From positions 29,128,890 through 29,192,889 of the forward strand of contig NC_052509.1 of the NCBI RefSeq assembly GCF_014356525.2: a stretch of 64,000 nucleotides of DNA, read 5' to 3'. Positions 1 to 10,455 of the stretch are shown piece after piece. Position 1 is the first letter of the stretch, and each line of letters starts with the position of its first letter. The translations under genes were made by a program, and so were the position numbers. Under the pieces are notes generated by a model. That model did not search any database. It was not told the origin of the DNA and saw nothing but the letters and a program-made list of their open reading frames with translations. Source of the stretch: Nilaparvata lugens (taxonomy: Eukaryota; Arthropoda; Insecta; Hemiptera; Delphacidae).

Positions 1-1500
1 TTCCCATGAGGCCGGCAAGATCTTGAACAATTCATAGCCCAATCCATCAATTCCAGGCGATTTTCTCATCTTGCTCTTCTGGATAACTGTGTGTAGCTCT
101 ATTAAGCTTATCTCTCCATCCATGTATTCATCTGAGTATACACAGGTTAAAACCAATTTTGTTCGTGGTCCTGCATATAAATTTCTATAGTACTGGATCC
201 AAGCCTCAAGGCTTACTGAACAATTTGAATTCTTCTTTGGCCATCTCTGAGTGTTTCTCTTAACAGCGTTCCAAAATGATTTACTATCCTTTGCCTGATA
301 TATTTCATTCAACAAGTTTTCATGGAATAATCTTTTTGCTCTTGCTCTTCTTGTTATCTCCCTGAACGCTTTGTTAGACTGCAGTAGATTTGAAAGATTG
401 ATTTGAGAAGGTTGCCTACCAAATTTCCTCCACTTCTTGCGTATTTTCCTCTTTGCATTTGCACACTCTAAATTATACCATGGCTTATCTTGACAAACTC
501 TCTTACTTTCCATTGAACTGACTACTCTTTCGATAATCAGTACTTCTGATTGTACTGCATTTTCTCTGACAGCAATTGAAAAATTATCATTGAGTTCACT
601 AGCATTTTCCGAATAAAAATAGATTCTTCGATTTTCTGTCATAAGTCTTTTGAAATAATTAGTATTTTCTCTTGTCAAGTTGTATCGTGATATTAATCTT
701 ACTGTTTGGATTGCTGGTACTGCTGGCTCCGAATATTCTAAGGATGTTTTAATAGTTACTGAGACAGGCATATGACTACAACTTTCAAAACAGGGCGCAA
801 TTTCAAAATCACTAATATAATCAATCAGCTTGAACGTAATCCAGGCCATATCAACTGTGCTACTTCCATTATATATGATGTTTGTGAATTTGCCATGCTT
901 GTCATTAACTGATCTACCATTCACTACCAGCATTCCATTGTCTTCCATCAATTCAACCAACTTGCGACCTCGAGAATCACATACCAGATCCTGTGCTCGC
1001 CTCTCACTGGACAACTCTGTCTCTTCCGACAATTCTTCCACATATTGATTGAGTAAACCAATTCTTGCATTCCAGTCTCCCCCCAATATTATTTCAGAGA
1101 CCTCCTTCTTAATTTTTACCTCTCTCAAGAAATTCGAAAGTAAGTCAAGACAGGAATCAGTGCTTGCACCAGGTCTCCAATGGACATTCCCCACAATCAG
1201 AAAGAAGTTGAAAATTTTTATTTTCAGTATCAGCCAATAGCTGTTATCATCCAGCAAAGTTGTATCACTCAAATTCTTTCTCACTAAAGTCATAAATCCA
1301 CCACTTGGTCTACCTCTGATATTAAATCTGGTCGCATTGGAAGTGAACACATTATAATACTCAAATCATGCCGGTCTGAGAAAATCATTGTTGGCAAGAA
1401 AAGTTTCAGAAAAACAAATTATAGAGCTCTTAGACAAGTAATTAATTTATTGTTTCTGCACTGAAATTATACACATTACGAAATCCTCCAACATTCCAAA
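1..1500 (-). pseudogene. LINE 1 ORF2: EEP endonuclease and N-terminal part of reverse transcriptase
   Basis: Minus-strand translation gives an exonuclease-endonuclease-phosphatase (EEP) domain. Signs include a GRPSGGF loop near 1310, GGDWNARIG near 1080 (catalytic D/N of the GDFN motif) and a DMAW segment with a later CSHMPV in place of SDHxP. Downstream comes a basic linker and KSPGIDGL at about 35-60, the usual start of the RT fingers. The endonuclease would nick target DNA and the RT would copy the element RNA. A TGA lies in frame at 1366-1368 inside the endonuclease N-terminus. The rest reads open to the window edge, where the RT palm is missing. Confidence 0.8.
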
Positions 1501-1551
1501 ATATTACTCCAATATCTGAATACTTTTCACTTCACACTTTTGAGTTATCTC

Positions 1552-2056
1552 TCACTGTGTCTGCCTCTCTAAAAAATTATCCATCGAATGCTGGGATAGG
1601 TTACCTCTTCTCTGCCTCTCTGCATTCACTTTCCTTTTCTTCCTTGTGGTTGCTGTTGTCTTATTTCCATTTTCCGAAGCTTCTGTGCTCAACCCTTCAC
1701 TTTCAAAGTCATCTTTCGAGTAGTGAGGGTCCTCAACCCCCTCCAAAGCACCTATGTCTCCAGCATATCTGATTTTAAAGGTTTTATTTAAATCTGATTC
1801 CCCAACCAGCAGTTCGTTGTTCCTAAACCAAACGTATTTGAGCACACCTCTTGATTGGAAATCCTTTGCACGGTTGAAAAGAGAATAGAAGTAGGGTGAC
1901 ATCAACTCTTGACTCTGGCTCCATACCAAGCAGCCCAATCTTCAAAACTTCAGATGACTTCCGCGCTGATGATAGAAATCCTCTCTTATCCAATTCGTTG
2001 TTAAATTTTAGTATAATGGGAGAAATAGCCTTTGGATAAAAGTTAGTAAAACACAA
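1552..2056 (-). pseudogene. LINE 1 ORF1 C-terminal part (baculovirus FP-like / L1-ORF1-like domain), frameshifted
   Basis: The segment 1938-1552 contains FNRAKDF...VLKYVWFRNNELLVGES, the pattern shared by ORF1 proteins of insect LINEs and baculovirus FP25K-type proteins (helix, then KYVWxRNGxIxVR). The upstream part, with LDKRGFLSSARKS, is read in another frame (2056-1823). The gene is therefore frameshifted at about 1905-1940. The C-terminus is basic (RKKRKVNAERQRRG), consistent with nucleic-acid binding. The N-terminal half of ORF1 is absent, so the copy is 5' truncated or cut by the neighbouring LINE. Confidence 0.7.
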
Positions 2057-2067
2057 TAATTATTATT

Positions 2068-4261
2068 CTATGATAAAAGAAACAAAACATAAAAACAAGA
2101 AACAGTTCGTGCGTAGAAGATTTTTTCTTCAGTTTTATTTGATCTTATCCATTCCTCAATCTCGCAATTTAGTTTTTTGCTCCGGCTTGTATTGGCAACA
2201 AAATGAGTAGGAACAAGATTTATTATCCTCTGTGATAAGTAAGTGAATTGTCTTCTACATACATTCAAATCCATCCTCTCTTGATGGAATGTTTCTCTAA
2301 TAGGACGTAAATTTAAATTCAAGTTTCTTTCACAAAGAAGAAATTTATTTTTATTCTTCTTGATATATATCATCAAATTTTTTATGTACAGCTGTCGAAC
2401 AGTTAGTACTTTGAATTAATTGAAAAGATCGCTTGTAGGATAAAGTCTGGGTTTGCCTAGAATTGTTTTAATAATATATTTTTGAATTATGAAAAGTTTT
2501 TCAAAATGTGTGTTCAAGGCTCCACCCCAAGCTCTTATTCCATATTGTAAGACAGCTTGTGCATAAGAGAAGTAGATTAATTGGGCTATTTTCAAGTTAT
2601 TTAGTTCTCTAATTTGATGAAATTTATATATTGGAAATTTTATTTTCAAACACATGCTGTTTATATGAATATTCCATCTCAGATATGGATCCAACAGTAT
2701 TCCCAGGTATTTTACTCGGTCCTTTTTTCGAATTTCAGGACAAAAGCAGTGATTTGTTGATTGTTGACAATTGCAGTTCACTTGGTGTATTTTAATACTT
2801 TCTATTTCATGAGGTTGTGTTTGGGCATTGGGTGAGAAAGTCATGAATACGCTTTTAGAAGCATTTAAAGTAAGCAGATGTTCATCGAGCCAAGATTGTG
2901 CTTCTCTTAGACCATTTTCTGCGCTAAGGCGCACGTCCTCCCAGGAATTGCCAGTGAAAGTGAGAGCGGTATCATCAGCAAAGGATACGATTGAGCAGTT
3001 CCCAATGTCAACTTTAAGAAAATCATTAATATAAATTTGGAAAAGTATTGGTGATAAAACAGTGCCTTGAGGCAGACCATATTCAGTAAGTTTTTTATTA
3101 CTTGATAAAGTATTCAGCGTAAGTAGTTGATACCGTTCAGTTAGATAAATATTGAATAGTTTGAGAGGTGAGCCTCTGATTCCAAGGTGTTCCATCTTCT
3201 CTAATAATCTTGACTGGGATACAGTGTCAAAAGCCTTTGCCAAGTCTAAGAAAGTTGTTAAAGTTTTCTTTTTACTGTTGAAGTTTTATTCCAATTATTC
3301 TTTCCAAAAAGTCAGATATTGCATCTTCTGTTGATATGCCACTCTTGAATCCATACTGATTTCTGTTGATAATTCTATGTTTATTCAAATAACTTACTAG
3401 TCTCTTCTTTATAATTTTCTCCATTATTTTAGCTAAATTATTTCTTAAACTTATTGGGCGATAATTTGAGGGGTTTGATTTATCACCTGATTTATAAAGA
3501 GGAACAACTTTAGCAACTTTAAATAGTTTAGGAGAATAACCTACCAAAAAACATTCATTTATTATCATTTTAAGAGGCTCTACAATATAGGAAGCTACTT
3601 TTTTCAGACAGGCAGAACTCAAATTGTCTACTCCAGGAGAAGAGTTACTTCTGAGAGAATTGATTGTGTCTATTATTTCATCATTGTTTGTTTCAGCCAA
3701 ATAAAATGAATTGAATGAGGGGATTGACAAATCAGCATGAGTACGTTGTCTAGGGCTGTTATTTATTATTTTATTAGCATATAATTGACCTACATGTGTG
3801 AAATGGTGGTTTAGAACTTCGGGATCTATATTGGGTATTTTTTTATCTCGTTTTATATTCAATAGATCATTGATACACTCCCATGTCTTTTTCGAATTGC
3901 CTCTGCTTTGGAGTAGTATATTATTATAGTAGTCATACTTAGATTTTTTTTGGAGTAGTTGTGTATTATTGATAACTTGCATATTCATTCTTGATATATT
4001 TCTCTTGACTGTGTCGTTCTCCTTGGCCAACTTATCTATCTTTACATCACAAGTGCTGATATCTGTTTTCAGTTTAGTTATTGCATTTGTAAGCTCTTTC
4101 TTACAAGTCTCCACTGAAGTTTTGACTGCCGTATTATTAGTACTCATTTCTGTCTTAATAGAATTAAGTTTGTTTGATATGAATAATTTCAGCTGCTCCA
4201 CCAGAGATTGGTCACTTTTATTTTCCATGTTTCTAGAGTTCAAATAATTATATGAAAACAA
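2068..4261 (-). pseudogene. LINE 2 fused ORF1/ORF2 reverse transcriptase, frameshifted
   Basis: Residues 1-110 (from 4261, or from Met12 at 4228) are a coiled coil rich in K, T, N and S, as in LINE ORF1. From about residue 115 the protein is an RT: VVPLYKSGDKSNPSNYRPIS, then NQYGFKSGIS. After a frame change at about 3250-3275, KAFDTVSQSRLLEKM, GLPQGTVLSPILFQIYIND and FADDTALTF follow (RT motif C FADD intact). A second frame change near 2380-2420 precedes the last 100 residues, whose NVCRRQFTYLSQRIIN matches the tail of the 54640-54890 copy. Two frameshifts plus the domain deletion mean it is dead. Confidence 0.85.
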
Positions 4262-4530
4262 CTAAACAGGCCGTTGTAGAGATTGCGCAGACTGTTTTCG
4301 TAGGGCTTATCTGCTTATCTGCCAATTAGGAAATTCAAGGTTGAACAGCTGACTTCAAGTAGTACGCCTGCAATGTCCACAAATGACTCAGATCGTAGTC
4401 ATAGCAACGGGAGACCTCTGCTAACAGCTGATTATCTGAAGTGTTGAGTTGTTGACTGTATCGACGGGGATGATAACGATATCTGTCTGTACTAGCCAGC
4501 TCCTCACACCCCCTCTATTTAAGAGAAGTC
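2068..4530 (-). mobile_element. LINE-type non-LTR retrotransposon (LINE 2), internally deleted
   Basis: Minus-strand element with coding sequence 4261-2068 and an apparent 5' leader of about 270 bp up to about 4530, where Polinton polymerase sequence starts. The endonuclease domain is missing. A coiled-coil ORF1 N-terminus runs without a stop into the ORF2 linker and RT fingers, so about 1.5-2 kb has been lost internally. A second, diverged copy of the same family is present on the plus strand as the split element 48520-48795 / 53936-54890, which helps place the C-terminus. Its 5' end is inserted in, or abuts, the polymerase gene of Polinton copy A. Confidence 0.8.
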
Positions 4531-4558
4531 AGTAGGCCTTCTCTTTGAATCATCAAAA

Positions 4559-5959
4559 CGAGGTGGTTTATCTGTGATTCCAAACAGATATGCGGAAGCC
4601 AACAACCCCCACATGAATAATGAATATGATAGTGGTAGACCTACATCCTATTGTTGCTACCTTGATGCCAACGGCTTGTATGGTTCCTGTATGACAAATT
4701 ATCTGCCATATGGTGGTTTCAGGTGGTTGACAAAGATGGAAATATATTTCATCAATGTATTCAACATTCCAGATGATGCTAAAACAGGCTGTGTCCTAGA
4801 TGTGGATTTAAATTACCCCTCTCATCTTCATGATAAACACAACGATTACCCTCTTGCCCCAATTAAAGGTTTACCACCTGTAGAGCTATTTTCCAAATAT
4901 CAAAGAACCAACAATCGATGCACACAGAGAGTGTCAACCAAGCTTGTAGCCACACTGGATTGTAGAAAGAATTATGTATTACATTACCGAGATTTGAAAC
5001 TATATTTGACACTTGGAATGGAATTAACAAAAATTCATCGTATTATTGCTTTTAGCCAATCTGCTTGGTTGAAAGAATATATTGACCTCAACACAAAACA
5101 TTGTCAGGAGAGTGAAAACATATTTGAATCAACACAGTACAAGAATCTCACAAACTCGATTTATGGGAAATTAATTGAATGTGTTAGAAATAGATTGAAT
5201 ATTAGATTGATTACAGATGAGAAGCGATTAGAAAGAGTATCATCAAGCCCAAATGTAAAGCGGTGGAATATGTTTAATGCAAATGTGATTGGAGTGGAAT
5301 TGAAAAAGTATGATATTGTATTGAACCGACCAATTTATTGTGGGTTTACAGTTCTAGATTCGAGCAGACTAGTTATGTATGACTTTCATTATAATAAGAT
5401 TCTCCAAATGTATTATTACCAAAGGGTAAAAATACTCATGTCTGACACAGATTCTTTTCTTTATCATATAGAAACAGATGATTTTCACGAGGATATGAGA
5501 AATAATTCACATTTATTTGATATGAGTGGATACCCTCTCACCCACAAATGTTATAGTTTAACCAATTACAGGAAACTCGGTGTCATGAAGAATGAAATGT
5601 GTTCACCAATAATAACAAAATTCTCAGGTTTGAGACCAAAGCTTTATTCTTTCTTATATGTGAATAAATCATATGAAATCGCTAATAAGAATATAGCTGA
5701 AGGTGTGTCACGTTATATAATCGATAATAATTCGAAATTTGAAATATATAAGGATTGTCTATTCAATAGGAAGATTCATTATTAATCATCCAACATATTA
5801 CATTCATATCTGCATAATGTTTTTGAGATTAGGATATCAAAAATAGCTATTTCCCCACTTGATGACAAACGCTTTATTCCACCCAATAATATCAATACAC
5901 TAGCCTGGGGACATAATCAGATTGAACATCATATTAGACTTGACTTGGAAAAGAGTTGA
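4559..5959 (+). pseudogene. POLB: Polinton protein-primed DNA polymerase B, N-terminally truncated, one in-frame stop
   Basis: Palm-domain motifs of family-B polymerases of the protein-primed type are visible when read from 4574. Motif A is LDANGLYGSCM (Asp31), motif B is YKNLTNSIYGKL (Lys190 to Gly198) and motif C is SDTDSF (Asp291/Asp293). RYAEANNP just after the start and the closing TLAWGHNQIE are also Polinton-typical. The enzyme would replicate the element. The exonuclease and N-terminal domains are absent, cut at the LINE 2 junction near 4530-4560, so no true start exists. A TAA at 5783-5785 interrupts the C-terminus, which continues in the same frame to the stop at 5957-5959. Confidence 0.9.
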
Positions 5960-6139
5960 ATGTAGCTGAAGAAAATTATGATGGAAATGATACAGAAGAA
6001 GTGTTGGTACAGTAAATCCCAATGCAGTGAACAGGATAACCTCAACCATATTGATTGTAATTAATATGTGTATAGAAGAAGCATGGATATGATTGAGATT
6101 TTAGTATCCATCTGCTAGTTGAAGAGAGAACAGGATAAA

Positions 6140-7080
6140 ATGAGCAATGTGCGAGAGCAGTTGGCAAATGAGTTGCATAAACCTGTCTGTAAAGACTTTA
6201 TGAAAAGGAGTTATATTCTAAAAGGGGTTAATGACATGTTACAGGCATAATTTATGGAAATGGAGGGTTTTGTTAAAATGAATTTGAACTATAGATATAT
6301 TTTAACTGTTATAAATGCATTTACAAAGTTTGCATATGCTGTGCCACTAAAGACAAAAACAACTCGTGAAGTGAGTGATGCTTCAAGACCAATATTTAAG
6401 AGAAATCTCGGCATCAAGCTATTCTGTACAGACAATGGGAAGGAATTTTATGATTCTCAAGTAAAGGCTCTACTACAACATTATAAGATACATCACTATA
6501 GTGTCTACCTCAATTCTCATGCAGCATTTATTGAACATTTCAACAGAACTCTAAAGTTGCGCTTATAACATTATTTCACTGCAACTGGCAATTATACATG
6601 GGAATCTTGGTTGATTAAGATTGTTGATCAATATAATGTTCATTTCATTCAACTATCCAAATGAAACCAGCTGAAGTAATATTGAAACATGAGAAACAAA
6701 TCATTGCTGAATTGAATAGAAAACACTTAAGAAAGAGTAATAAACCTATTCGTCCCAAATTCGGGTTAGGTGATATAGTGAGGATTTCTAAATACAAAAA
6801 ATTCTTTGAAAAAGCCTATGAAATAAATTGGAGTTTAGAATTATTTGAAATAGTTGAAGTTCATGCTACAATACCACCAACATATTAATTAAAAGATCTG
6901 TCTGGTAAAAATATTATTGGAAGGTTTTATGAACGAGAATTACAAAGAACTCAATTAAATGGATCTGATAGAAATGTTTACTCAGTTGAAAAGGTATTGA
7001 GATGTGAGGGGCAAAAGGTTTTAGTTAAATGGTTTGGGTTTATAGAACCAAGTTGGATTGATAAAAAAGATCTTCTTTGA
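6140..7080 (+). pseudogene. INT: Polinton retroviral-type integrase with C-terminal chromodomain, inactivated
   Basis: It starts at ATG 6140 with REQLANELHKPVCKDF, a Polinton integrase N-terminus. It continues through an RNase H-fold core (YRYILTVINAFTKFAYAVPLK, CTDNGKEF, FIEHFNRTLK) and ends in a chromodomain (VYSVEKVLRC...VLVKWFGF..SWI, about 6990-7070). The enzyme would insert the element DNA. The first catalytic Asp of the DDE triad is replaced by a stop at 6248-6250. Further stops lie at 6566 and 6886, with a one-base frameshift at about 6655. The second Asp (TDNG) and the Glu (IEHFN) are still readable. Non-functional. Confidence 0.9.
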
Positions 7081-7114
7081 ATCAATAATAATAATAGATA
7101 TGTATTTTTCAGAT

Positions 7115-7432
7115 ATGGAGTCACACATTCCAAGAACAATGTTCAAAGAGGATATTCTAGTAGAGCTTCATGGTAATATTACAACTGAGATGAAAAGATA
7201 TGTTGTACATTATTTCCTTCTAAATGAGCTTATCTGGAATTTGAATGATGTAAATAGGAAATTTGATCATTGGGGTTATTGCAAGAGAAATCAATGTGAA
7301 TGCTCAAAACTATCTTCAATAGAATATATGAGTGATGATATGTTTGAAGATCATCATGTGGGAAAAGAATTTGCAAGAAAACTTATTAAAGTTTGTGGTA
7401 TGAATGTTGGAATATTTTATGATGAAGACTAG
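7115..7432 (+). CDS. Unknown small Polinton protein (about 105 aa), Cys-containing
   Basis: Open frame preferring ATG 7115 (MESHIP), because the TTTTTCAG at 7105-7112 just upstream looks like a 3' splice acceptor. Upstream ATGs overlap the chromodomain end in another frame. The product is acidic at its end (GIFYDED) and has WGYCKRNQCECS in the middle (three Cys within six residues), possibly a metal site. I recognise no family. It lies between integrase and ATPase, with two other small genes in the same orientation. Confidence 0.5.
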   Translation: MESHIPRTMFKEDILVELHGNITTEMKRYVVHYFLLNELIWNLNDVNRKFDHWGYCKRNQCECSKLSSIEYMSDDMFEDHHVGKEFARKLIKVCGMNVGIFYDED

Positions 7433-7493
7433 TTTTAAGATGATATGAAAAGATGGAATTTGAAGGTGAAATGTATATATATTATTTCAGATT

Positions 7494-7693
7494 ATGATGT
7501 CTACTGCAAATTTTAAATTGGAAGCTCACCGTTGTGGTCTAACAGTGTTATTGGACAATCTTATTGATAGCTTGAAGGATTATGCAAATTCAGGTCTTAC
7601 ATTAAAGGACTATCTTTTGTTTTGTCTGGTGAAGATTTTTCTTACAATTTATTAGAACAGTGTGGTCTAGAAGCAGGATTTAAAAAAAAGTAA
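7494..7693 (+). pseudogene. Unknown very small Polinton gene, frameshifted
   Basis: ATG 7494/7497 lies four to seven bases after an ATTTCAG acceptor-like site. It reads 53 codons (HRCGLTVLLDNLIDSLKDYAN) to a TAG at 7653. A second frame, entered near 7615, stays open to TAA 7691 with SGEDFSYNLLEQCGLEAGF, so an intact form would have about 65 residues. No recognised domain. It is listed because start context, position and coding character match its two neighbours. Confidence 0.4.
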
Positions 7694-7743
7694 TTGTCTG
7701 TAGCAATAATACTAATATTGTTATTATATTTGCTTTCAGAGAC

Positions 7744-8136
7744 ATGGATATCATAGCTAGCATAATTCCACATTATCAATGTTGTATGTGTGACATTCTC
7801 ATGAGTTTTGTTGATTTAATAGCGAATTACAGAAAAAACTATGTAGACCTTGATGAATTTCTATGGTTTGTGAGACCAGAAAAAAGTGATTTAGAAAGAC
7901 AGCTACATTTGAGTGTATGTTATTCTGGTGGCAAATTACTAAGTGAAAGGATATGCAGGAAATCTGCCTATGAGCTTCCTGAACGATGTTTTTGTAATTC
8001 ATTATCATATTCTGTTTATAAAATCAGGGAATTCATCAAAGAAAGAGCAAAACCAGATATGGATACAGATAAACTTTTTATGGAAACAATAATTAAATGT
8101 GCAAATCTAGCTTACATTAATTTCAAGACAAAATGA
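7744..8136 (+). CDS. Unknown 130-aa Polinton protein, Cys-rich
   Basis: Intact frame from ATG 7744, which sits five bases after a TGCTTTCAG acceptor-like site (7731-7739). The N-terminus has HYQCCMCDI and there is a central CYSGGKLLSERIC and ERCFCN, giving eight cysteines in total. The pairs could bind zinc, but no known finger spacing fits. The remainder is helical and mixed-charge. It sits immediately upstream of the packaging ATPase gene. Function not recognised. It is complete and longer than chance for this AT-rich DNA, so I think it is a real gene. Confidence 0.6.
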   Translation: MDIIASIIPHYQCCMCDILMSFVDLIANYRKNYVDLDEFLWFVRPEKSDLERQLHLSVCYSGGKLLSERICRKSAYELPERCFCNSLSYSVYKIREFIKERAKPDMDTDKLFMETIIKCANLAYINFKTK

Positions 8137-8485
8137 GAAAGCTTTTTCTAAAATCAACTGTTAGTACATTATAAATTGAAAAAAATTAGTAATTAAAAAT
8201 TGAATATATGTAGTTAATTTGTTTGCTTGTAACAGTTATTAATATGTTTTGAACATGAACATAGAAAATTGTATCATTAGCAAGGGTAGCATGTTTTGTA
8301 AAATACTTTTTTACAGTAGAAGATGAGTGAATATTCTGGAATATTATGTTATTTTCTGAATGTAGTGTATGTAATGTTTTGAGAGGTAAATATAATAGCA
8401 TTTCATCTTGATTCTGTATTATTTGTGAAAAACCTGTGTTTGAACTGTTAGTCATAGGTGAAGTGTGTTCATGAACACATAAGAC
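8137..8485. other. Intergenic region before ATPase gene
   Basis: AT-rich sequence without a supported gene. A 113-codon frame on the opposite strand (8527-8186) has low-complexity I/L/H composition and overlaps the ATPase start, so I treat it as a shadow. The region probably holds the ATPase promoter, but I see no clear TATA or initiator motif. Confidence 0.4.
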
Positions 8486-9271
8486 ATGAATGATAAGCAG
8501 AATCTGAAGAAAGATGAAAATGTACATGGAGATGAAGTTGAAATTCCTATTTTAAATTTTGATGAGCTAATTGTCACTACAAAAATGGCTGACATGAACA
8601 AAAGTAAGCATGGCATGCTTTTTCCAAATCATATCCGATCAATAATTGTTGGTGGTTCTTCTTCTGGCAAGACAAACATTCTCCTAAACCTTATTTTCCA
8701 TAGAAAAACATTATGTTTTCAAAGCTTATATTCATTTAGTAAATCCTTATATCAGCCCAAGTATGTATTTTTGGAAAAAGTCTTCTCCACATTAAAATTC
8801 ATGAAGTTTTGTATGTCGAATGATATTTCAAGCATACCAAATCCAAATGATTCAGAAAAGGATAAATTGGTGTTTTTTGATGACTTGCAATTGCAGAAAG
8901 TTGCATGTATTCGAGATTATTTTAGCATGGGGAGACATATGAATATTGATGTGATATATCTAAACCAGTCCTATGCAACTATACCTAAGCATATAATCAG
9001 AGAAAATACGAATCTGATTTTGATTTTTCGAATAGACTTACTTTCTTTGAAGCTAGTCCATAGAGATTTTGCAGAGTCTGATATGAACTTTATCACTTCC
9101 AAAAATATGTGTTCAGATGTTTGGATGGAGAGTAATGGACATAATTTCATCACCATTTGTACTGATTATAAGTTGCATGATGGTGGGTATAGATTAAATT
9201 TGGACACATTCTTGGATCCAACAAAGTTCAGTGATAAACATGGAGAGTTAGTTCAGCAGAATAAATTATAA
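8486..9271 (+). CDS. ATP: Polinton genome-packaging ATPase (FtsK/HerA-type, A32-like)
   Basis: Complete 261-aa frame from ATG 8486. Walker A is GGSSSGKT (residues 56-63) and Walker B is LVFFDD (128-133). The Polinton signature MGRHMNID.IYLNQSY..IPKHIIREN (148-174) follows, supplying the sensor Gln/Asn. The protein is expected to pump element DNA into a capsid at the cost of ATP. No stops or shifts, so it is one of the best preserved genes of copy A. Length matches the family (about 230-270 aa). It lies upstream of the structural cluster, as in other Polintons. Confidence 0.92.
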   Translation: MNDKQNLKKDENVHGDEVEIPILNFDELIVTTKMADMNKSKHGMLFPNHIRSIIVGGSSSGKTNILLNLIFHRKTLCFQSLYSFSKSLYQPKYVFLEKVFSTLKFMKFCMSNDISSIPNPNDSEKDKLVFFDDLQLQKVACIRDYFSMGRHMNIDVIYLNQSYATIPKHIIRENTNLILIFRIDLLSLKLVHRDFAESDMNFITSKNMCSDVWMESNGHNFITICTDYKLHDGGYRLNLDTFLDPTKFSDKHGELVQQNKL

Positions 9272-9320
9272 TATTGAGTTAGTTGTCAAACAGTACTCTT
9301 ATTGAGTGTCTGCTGTAAAT

Positions 9321-10333
9321 ATGGAAGTGAGTAAGATTGTTAATAGAGGAGGTGGGGTGAAGGTGAAGAAGGAAAGAATAGGAAAGATTACAGATATGAG
9401 GGATGGTAGAGATGTGTTAACAGATAAAATTCATGATTTGAGAAAATCAATTGTTAAAAAATATAATATTCTACGAGGTATGCAATCTGAATCAGAGTTG
9501 AATTTGAAAAGATTAGCACCAATTATAAATCCTTTTCAAGAATTAAAAGAATCATCAATGAAAATTGAGAAACAAATCAAAAATGAAATAAATGATTCTG
9601 AAGGTAAATTCAATATTAAGGAAGAGGAAGACCCAACTGATGATGAAGATTCTGTAGATGATGATGATGAAGATGAATCTGAATATTTCAGTGATGAAGA
9701 AGGGAAGACTGACAAAGGTCTAGATCCACCTCCTTCAAGCAAATCTTTCCTAATTAGGAAAACCATGTTACAGGATATACTTGACAGTTATTTGGATACT
9801 TTTCATTTGTTAAAGAATAAGTCTATTTCATTAGGTATACAGCATGATTCTAAAACAAGTTCATACTTCATGGGAAAAAAGTCATGATCACATTTTCAGA
9901 TAAATATATTTTTGTTGGAAAAGGTAAATTCAAAATAACAAGAGGTTCACTAGAATTATTATTCAAGGCGCGACCAAATGAGGATTATTGTAGCATGAAT
10001 GATTTTCGCAATTATAAAAAGATTCTAATTGCAACAGGTGCACATTTAAACAGACTGGGTTATGTAAAGAGGAATAATGGAATTAAATCGCTGTTAGTTC
10101 AGAAACTATTCCCATCAAAAACATGTAGAACTACACGCTCAACAATGGCGAAAGGATTGAATTTCTTGAAGAATATAACAAATAATAGATCATATGTTCA
10201 CTATGATGATCCAAATGAGTTGGTTACATGTTTGCAAATGCTATTAAAATCGCATAAAGCTGGTAACAATTCTCATTCAATCGAAATAAATTCAATTATA
10301 GAAGAACTAAGAGAATCACATATAATATATTGA
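9321..10333 (+). CDS. Polinton structural-type protein in two overlapping frames (possible -1 frameshift)
   Basis: Frame 1 (ATG 9321, stop 9885-9887) has a basic N-terminus, a helical stretch, an acidic tract (DDDDEDESEYFSDEE at about residues 113-127) and ends TSSYFMGKKS. Frame 2 (9881-10333) continues as ITFSDKYIFVGKGKFKITRGSLELLF...NYKKILIATGAHLN. In related insect Polinton proteins the two parts form one product (my recollection of the family pattern with a GT-x-GLWELI-like block). The frames meet at A_AAA_AAG (9875-9881), which has the form of a -1 slippery heptamer. A simple one-base indel in a decaying gene is the alternative. Function unknown. Confidence 0.65.
9875..9881 (+). promoter_or_regulatory. 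Candidate -1 ribosomal frameshift slippery site A_AAA_AAG
   Basis: In the zero frame the codons are GGA AAA AAG TCA TGA, so the heptamer is correctly phased (X_XXY_YYZ) and the zero-frame stop follows two codons later. A -1 slip enters the downstream frame directly at GTC ATG. I see no convincing stem-loop in the next 60 bases, which weakens the case. Confidence 0.35.
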
Positions 10334-10455
10334 TAGGTGGGTGGGTAGCACAATTAAGTTATTGTTAGTATTCTAGAGATAGTCTAGATGGGAAGATGGT
10401 AAAGTTGCGCTGTCATACTAGTTAAAAGAAGACTAACACACACAGACAGAAAGGG

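Larger units (their letters stand above)
1..2056 (-). mobile_element. LINE-type non-LTR retrotransposon (LINE 1), left part cut by window edge
   Basis: Reads on the minus strand as the end of an ORF1 (2056 to 1552) followed by an apurinic-endonuclease domain and the start of a reverse transcriptase (about 1500 to 1). Order and domain types are those of non-LTR retrotransposons of the Jockey/R1/I group. The element enters from the left edge, so its 3' end is outside the window. Its 5' side stops at about 2056, abutting a second LINE in the same orientation. It is a decayed copy with a frameshift in ORF1 and a stop in ORF2. Confidence 0.85.

Noticed and set aside
8186..8527. 113-codon minus-strand frame
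   Set aside because: Overlaps the ATPase start; low-complexity hydrophobic and His composition; no counterpart elsewhere.
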